Assembly: GCA_002702965.1 (NCBI GenBank) | Contig: PADE01000172.1 | Span: 1-10,679 of the forward strand | From: Planctomycetaceae bacterium | GTDB taxonomy: Bacteria; Planctomycetota; Planctomycetia; Pirellulales; Pirellulaceae | Length of the DNA: 10,679 nucleotides | Reading direction: 5' to 3' | Part shown: positions 6,983-10,679 of the stretch, piece after piece | Layout: the number at the start of each line of letters is the position of its first letter | How positions within the stretch are numbered: position 1 is the stretch's first letter | Notes under the pieces: generated by a model | The model's input: the letters and a program-made list of their open reading frames with translations, nothing else | The model's database searches: none | What the model was told of the DNA's origin: nothing | Position numbers and translations under genes: made by a program

Positions 6983-7873
6983 ATGTACGCCAGCCTCCGC
7001 GGCACCCGTCTCTATTTTGATGTGGACGGAATGGGGTTGGTTCCCGATGGCGACCGGATGCAGCCCCGCCCCACGCTGGTGCTGCTTCACGGGGGTCCCG
7101 GCGGAGACCACTCCAGTTTCAAGACGTCGTTGAATCGGCTCACTGATGTCGCCCAGTTGGTCTACCTCGACCACCGGGGCAGCGGCCGCAGCGCCGCCGT
7201 TGATGCGGAGACTTGCACGCTCAATGAGAACGTCGAGGATCTAGATGCCCTGCGGGCGTATCTGGGACTCGAGAAGATCTCCATCCTGGGGTCGTCGTAC
7301 GGAGGCATGGTGGCGCAAGGGTATGCGATCCGCTATCCGGATCACGTCGACCGCCTGATTTTGGCCTCCACCGCGCCGAGTTTTCGTTTTCTTCAAGAGG
7401 CCCGGAACCTTGTCAGTGAGCGGGGAACCCCCGACCAGATCCGCGTCTGCGAGGCGCTGTGGAACGCGGAATTCACATCGCTGGAGCAGCTGCACGAGTA
7501 CTACCGGACGATGGGCCCGATGTACGCCACGTCGTTCGATGAGGAAAAATTCGAAGCGGGATGGCGCCGCGGCATCCGCAATTACGCGCAATTAAACAGC
7601 GGGTTTGGCGGTTTCCTCCGTGATTTTGACTTCACAGATCAGCTGGCAACGATCGTCTGTCCAACGCTCGTCCTGGCCGGCGCGCTAGACTGGATCTGTC
7701 CGCCGTCTCAGGCACGATCGATTGCCGAGCGGATTCCAGAGGTTCGCCTGGAGGTCTTTGAGAACAGCGCCCATGCGATCGCCCAGGACGAACCCGAGAA
7801 GTTCATGGAGTTGGTTCGCCGGTTCTTGGGCGAGTTGTCTGCTCAGGCCGAGGACGATCCGTTCACGGACTGA
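6983..7873 (+). CDS. Alpha/beta hydrolase, proline-iminopeptidase-like
   Basis: This 296-residue alpha/beta-fold hydrolase has a full active site. HGGPGG (36-41) is the oxyanion-hole loop typical of the proline iminopeptidase group, and LDHRGSGRS (62-70) is the following conserved strand-loop. S105 in GSSYGG (103-108) is the nucleophile at the elbow. D236 in AGALDW and H264 in NSAHAIAQDEP complete the triad. Residues about 135-215 form the helical cap that determines the substrate. No signal peptide is seen, so it is probably cytoplasmic. Members of this group include proline iminopeptidases and also esterases and other small-molecule hydrolases, so the peptidase label is only a resemblance. 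The protein ends QAEDDPFTD, an acidic D-P-F tail beyond the last helix, like the tail of the first gene in the window. A 133-base gap separates it from the kinase, so it may have its own transcript. Confidence 0.92.
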   Translation: MYASLRGTRLYFDVDGMGLVPDGDRMQPRPTLVLLHGGPGGDHSSFKTSLNRLTDVAQLVYLDHRGSGRSAAVDAETCTLNENVEDLDALRAYLGLEKISILGSSYGGMVAQGYAIRYPDHVDRLILASTAPSFRFLQEARNLVSERGTPDQIRVCEALWNAEFTSLEQLHEYYRTMGPMYATSFDEEKFEAGWRRGIRNYAQLNSGFGGFLRDFDFTDQLATIVCPTLVLAGALDWICPPSQARSIAERIPEVRLEVFENSAHAIAQDEPEKFMELVRRFLGELSAQAEDDPFTD

Positions 7874-8180
7874 AGTCCGATCAGGTGCGCGACTCGCGGG
7901 TCGGCCCGCCGCCGATTGTGTCTTAGGAAAGGACTTCATAAAGAGACTGTAATCCGCGGCTAGCCTACATTCGTGGCCAGCCGATTGCGTTGTTCGCGGC
8001 ACACCAAACGTGTCACCTGGGTGTGCTGCGCCCGCACAGCGCCGCAGGACGCGTAGCTGAAAATCGGACGGGAAGTACCGCTACAATAGGAAGGAAAAGA
8101 AGAGATCCACCGGCGCGAGACTCGATTACTAGCGTATGCAATAGCAAGTCGAAGCGACTCGCACGAAAGTGAACACCACC
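7874..8180. other. Intergenic region upstream of the P450 gene
   Basis: This gap of about 300 bases holds no convincing gene on either strand; short open frames here lack ribosome sites and recognisable protein character. GCGGG/CCCGC at 7896-7909 could form a five-pair stem about 20 bases after the hydrolase stop, without a T-run. A possible promoter lies at 8057-8087, followed by a purine-rich stretch (8088-8105). AGTCG-AAG-CGACT (8147-8159) is a small perfect dyad just before the P450 start that could affect initiation. The region may be a decayed insertion boundary, given the base-composition shift that begins soon after it, but no transposon end or target-site duplication was seen. Confidence 0.5.
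8057..8087 (+). promoter_or_regulatory. Possible promoter of the P450 gene
   Basis: CTGAAA (8057-8062, four of six matches to TTGACA) and TACAAT (8082-8087, five of six matches to TATAAT) are 19 bases apart, slightly longer than ideal. The site lies about 95 bases before the P450 start in a gap with no other role. The -10 box is good and the -35 box is weak, so this is tentative. Confidence 0.28.
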
Positions 8181-9698
8181 ATGGTCCCCGGCCTCCATCG
8201 CCTCCTTCAGCTCCCGCGGCAGTTACTCTTTAGGAATCCATTCAAAGGAGATGTTGCGACCTCGCGCGTGTGGATTACTCGTCCCGAATCACGCGACGAT
8301 ACTCTGCCGTTTCCCCATCCCTGGAACTATCGGCAACCATTGGAAATCTTAGAGACCTTTTTCTCCAAAGCAGGTGGTCAGGCTGGTTCAGCAAAACACA
8401 ATCGTTTTCTCGAAGTGCCGTTTTTCTCTCCAGTCTTGATTACTCGGGAACCACCAGTCATACGCGCTGTTCTCACTGCGACTGGCGACAAAGAAGGGCA
8501 GTTTGATCGAGATACGACGCCCTCCACCGGCATTGCCAGAGCGACAGGTGCTGACACCCTGCTGTTTTCAAATGGTCCAAGCTGGCGACATCAGCGTAAG
8601 GCATCCGCTCAGCCGTTTGGAAAGAACTCGTTGTACCAGCCAGAGGTCTTTCAGGGATTTGAAGCGACATTTCGAAAGACGATCCTTGAGCGGATTCAAG
8701 CCCTCCACAAATTGTTGGCTGAATCGCACGAGGACTCGATTACGATTCAACTCGAGCCTGAAATAAAAACAGTGATGCTTGAAATGCTCGTAAATAATTT
8801 CTTCGGCGCGAAGATCGAGTACACGCAACTTCGCGAGAAATACATTCCTGCTATCGATCGAATCATTGAGCACATCGTACGCGATACCGTGCGCAATCGG
8901 TTCGACATGAACCCACTCAAGAAACGCCGTGTTTCAAGACGCAGTCGGCAACTCCGCGAAGACTTCGAAGCGTTTGAGGAACTCACTGACATCGCAATCG
9001 AACCTCGTCATCGCAACCAGGGTGCCTGGGCGAGATTGAGCGATGAATTTTCAGATGAGTCGATTCGCAGCAACGTCAAAGTGTTTCTTGCCGGTGCCCT
9101 TGAGGCCACTACGTCGTATGCGACCTGGGCCATCTCCCATTTAGCTAGAAACAGTGAAGCACAGGAACAGGTGTTTCGGGAAGTTGCCCCGATCAATGCA
9201 TTTTCGCCCGACGTGCTTGAACAAACGCAGTATCTATCAAGGGTGCTCAAGGAGACGCTTCGGCTTACACCATCGCTCTATTTCTTGCCCCGTCGGGCCC
9301 AAGAGAACACCTGGCTTACTCTACACGATGGCCGCCGGATGTATTTGCCCAAAGGGACCCATATCCTACTCGACGTGTGGCATGCGAATCGCCTTGAGGA
9401 ATTTTGGGGCGTTGAGGCCACTGGCGCAAAGGCCGATGTGTTCGCTCCTGAACGTTGGGAGCATATCGAACGCATGGGGGCTGTCTCCAAAGACTTTCTT
9501 CATTTTGGATTTGGGCACGGCGCGCGGGTCTGTCCAGGCAAACACCTGGGAGAACTTGAAATCGCTTTGGTCGTTGGCTCAATCTGCAAGCTCTTCGTGT
9601 TCAAGGCGATCCACCAGATCAATCCCGCGAAGGCCGGTGTATCAACAAAACCGTTGGACGGCACGCTCGTTGAGTTGCGGTTGCGCAAGGCAGACTAA
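8181..9698 (+). CDS. Cytochrome P450
   Basis: This is a 505-residue heme monooxygenase with all hallmark motifs: C-helix WRHQR (135-139); I-helix AGALEATT (304-311), where Glu takes the usual acidic place before the oxygen-activating Thr; K-helix ExxR as ETLR (358-361); FAPERW (421-426); and the heme loop FGFGHGARVCPG (442-453) with Cys451 as the axial ligand. It needs electrons from a ferredoxin or flavoprotein partner, but none is encoded nearby and no reductase domain is fused. No N-terminal membrane anchor is obvious. Substrate and CYP family cannot be assigned. Two starts are possible: GTG 8169 and ATG 8181; an in-frame TAG at 8142 excludes longer forms. I prefer the ATG, with GAAAGTG about nine bases upstream. 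Base composition is lower in GC than the neighbours (22/60 at 8761-8820 against 43/60 at 7141-7200), and codon endings are more A/T-rich, suggesting acquisition by transfer. Confidence 0.95.
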   Translation: MVPGLHRLLQLPRQLLFRNPFKGDVATSRVWITRPESRDDTLPFPHPWNYRQPLEILETFFSKAGGQAGSAKHNRFLEVPFFSPVLITREPPVIRAVLTATGDKEGQFDRDTTPSTGIARATGADTLLFSNGPSWRHQRKASAQPFGKNSLYQPEVFQGFEATFRKTILERIQALHKLLAESHEDSITIQLEPEIKTVMLEMLVNNFFGAKIEYTQLREKYIPAIDRIIEHIVRDTVRNRFDMNPLKKRRVSRRSRQLREDFEAFEELTDIAIEPRHRNQGAWARLSDEFSDESIRSNVKVFLAGALEATTSYATWAISHLARNSEAQEQVFREVAPINAFSPDVLEQTQYLSRVLKETLRLTPSLYFLPRRAQENTWLTLHDGRRMYLPKGTHILLDVWHANRLEEFWGVEATGAKADVFAPERWEHIERMGAVSKDFLHFGFGHGARVCPGKHLGELEIALVVGSICKLFVFKAIHQINPAKAGVSTKPLDGTLVELRLRKAD

Positions 9699-9788
9699 AA
9701 GGGCACTTGGCCATTTGCGTGCTGCGCTAAACAATGGGTGTGTGTCAGCGAGAATCGAACCGGTTGCCAGTTTGAGTTTGGATGCTAC

Positions 9789-10679
9789 ATGTCTTCGACC
9801 TCTCCCCAGATCGAACCGTTCGAGATGCCACTGCCTCCCGATCTCCGCGAGCCGGCGGTACGGCTCTGGGAACGGACGTTTGAGACCTCGTACGCTCCGT
9901 TTGAGTCGGTCCTTGCCGGAGCGGAAAACGATCAGAACCGTAACCTGGTTTTTGTGGTGCGCCGCGACCAGGCCGTGTTGGCGACGTGCCAGCTGACGGT
10001 CTCACGCGACGGTGGCCGGTTGGGGGGAGTGGGCGAAGTCGCGGTCGATGAAGCCGTCCGCAAGCAGGGGTTGGCGACACAGCTGTGCCGGGCGGCTCGG
10101 GATTGGTTCTGGAGTCATAACGGACAGATCGTTTTCTTAGGGACCGTCAATCCGGCGGCGGCGCGGATCTACCGCCGGTTGGGCTGGAATCGCCTGGCAG
10201 GGACGACCGTCATGGCGGCGACCCAAGAGGGTGTTACGCCCGAGGCTTTCCTGGTGGATCACTTTCGCACCGATCCCGGCCCGGTGTCGGTTCGTGCACT
10301 GGACGCCAGCGCCCGCCTGCCGGTGATCCCCCTGGTCTTGGTCCCCCACAACTGGCAGATCCTGGACGCCAATCTGGGATTGGTCTCGACCCGCTTCGCC
10401 CGCCAGGACCGCTGCATGAGCCTCTATCCTCTGTACCAGCAGACCGCGGAGCTGCCCGGAGGCTGCGCCCTGGGGGCCTGGACCGATGACGGATGTCTGG
10501 TCGGTCTGGCGTCGGGGCGCCCGCTGCCCAGCGGCGAAATAGGGGTGGACGCCTTTTGTCACCCGAGTTTCTCTGACTGCTGGGATGAGTTGGTACTCAC
10601 GGCGCTGAAATCCTGTCCGCAGGGGGGGGCGGCGGTCGTCTCGGCTGAAGACGATGAAAAGCGAGCCCGTTTCGAAGCG
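9789..10679 (+). CDS. GNAT-family N-acetyltransferase, possibly two-domain (3' end missing)
   Basis: The frame opens at ATG 9789 and stays open for 297 codons to the window edge. The first domain (about 14-145) has the GNAT acetyl-CoA site: strand GGVGEVAVDEAV (79-90), then the pyrophosphate loop RKQGLA (91-96), helix LCRAARDWF, and NPAAARIYRRLGW (121-133), the typical last helix and strand. Residues about 165-297 are not a simple tail. CALGAWTDDGCLVGLASG, then IGVDAFCHPSF, and finally EDDEKRARFEA recall the strand order and final helix of a second GNAT fold, with the pyrophosphate loop not clearly kept. A second, degenerate GNAT domain is therefore my inference. The acceptor substrate is unknown. 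An upstream in-frame GTG at 9738 exists, but ATG with TTGGAT seven bases or so upstream is more likely. GC is high again here, unlike the P450 gene before it. Confidence 0.85.
   Translation, partial: MSSTSPQIEPFEMPLPPDLREPAVRLWERTFETSYAPFESVLAGAENDQNRNLVFVVRRDQAVLATCQLTVSRDGGRLGGVGEVAVDEAVRKQGLATQLCRAARDWFWSHNGQIVFLGTVNPAAARIYRRLGWNRLAGTTVMAATQEGVTPEAFLVDHFRTDPGPVSVRALDASARLPVIPLVLVPHNWQILDANLGLVSTRFARQDRCMSLYPLYQQTAELPGGCALGAWTDDGCLVGLASGRPLPSGEIGVDAFCHPSFSDCWDELVLTALKSCPQGGAAVVSAEDDEKRARFEA

Noticed and set aside
7896..7909. GCGGG/CCCGC hairpin as terminator of the hydrolase gene
   Set aside because: Only five pairs with a four-base loop and no downstream T-run.
7974..7989. TGGC-N7-TTGC resembling a sigma-54 promoter
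   Set aside because: GG and GC are correctly spaced, but other consensus positions fail, it lies about 200 bases from the P450 start, and there is no activator gene nearby; chance is likely.
6766..8751. Shared 16-base string at 6766-6781 and 8736-8751
   Set aside because: Both copies encode SITIQ in the frames of the kinase and the P450; a coincidence of similar peptides, with no wider repeat.
9741..9775. GGTTCGATTC on the minus strand, like a tRNA T-loop
   Set aside because: The flanking bases do not form a T-stem, and no acceptor, D or anticodon arms could be found around it.

Overview
The window looks like chromosomal DNA of a GC-rich planctomycete, probably of the Pirellula/Planctomycetales type. 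I infer this from protein style rather than a marker gene. There is a large exported protein with pre-peptidase C-terminal (PPC)-like domains and a C-terminal module with YHSGPG and DGEYGLFDHLFL stretches that I associate with planctomycetes. There are also Ala/Pro/Glu/Lys-rich tails ending in acidic-D-P-F, long intergenic gaps and weak Shine-Dalgarno sites. All seven genes read on the + strand.

Layout. 1-741 is the 3' part of a protein with an almost perfect 31-residue NPF/AEKPAP repeat array followed by a DUF3887-like domain. 894-3779 encodes a 961-residue exported, beta-rich PPC protein. 3894-4718 (HAD-family phosphatase), 4841-5815 (deoxyhypusine-synthase-fold protein that seems to lack the catalytic lysine) and 5812-6849 (PfkB/RfaE-type kinase, start overlapping the previous stop as ATGA) look like a functional cassette. 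6983-7873 is an alpha/beta hydrolase of the proline-iminopeptidase type with a complete triad. A roughly 300-base gap follows, then a cytochrome P450 (8181-9698) with clearly lower GC than its neighbours. The last gene, from 9789 to the window edge, is a GNAT acetyltransferase that runs off the end.

How the genes may work together. The best case for a joint pathway is HAD phosphatase + DHS-like protein + sugar-kinase-like protein. The last two are translationally coupled, and kinase plus HAD phosphatase resembles the logic of the heptose pathway. The DHS-fold partner does not belong to that pathway and has no obvious role there, so this cassette is the most promising candidate for undescribed biology. 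The P450 has no redox partner in view and looks like an acquired single gene. The first two genes encode or probably encode envelope or exported proteins and are not obviously linked to the rest.

No rRNA, tRNA, CRISPR array, insertion sequence or phage gene was seen.
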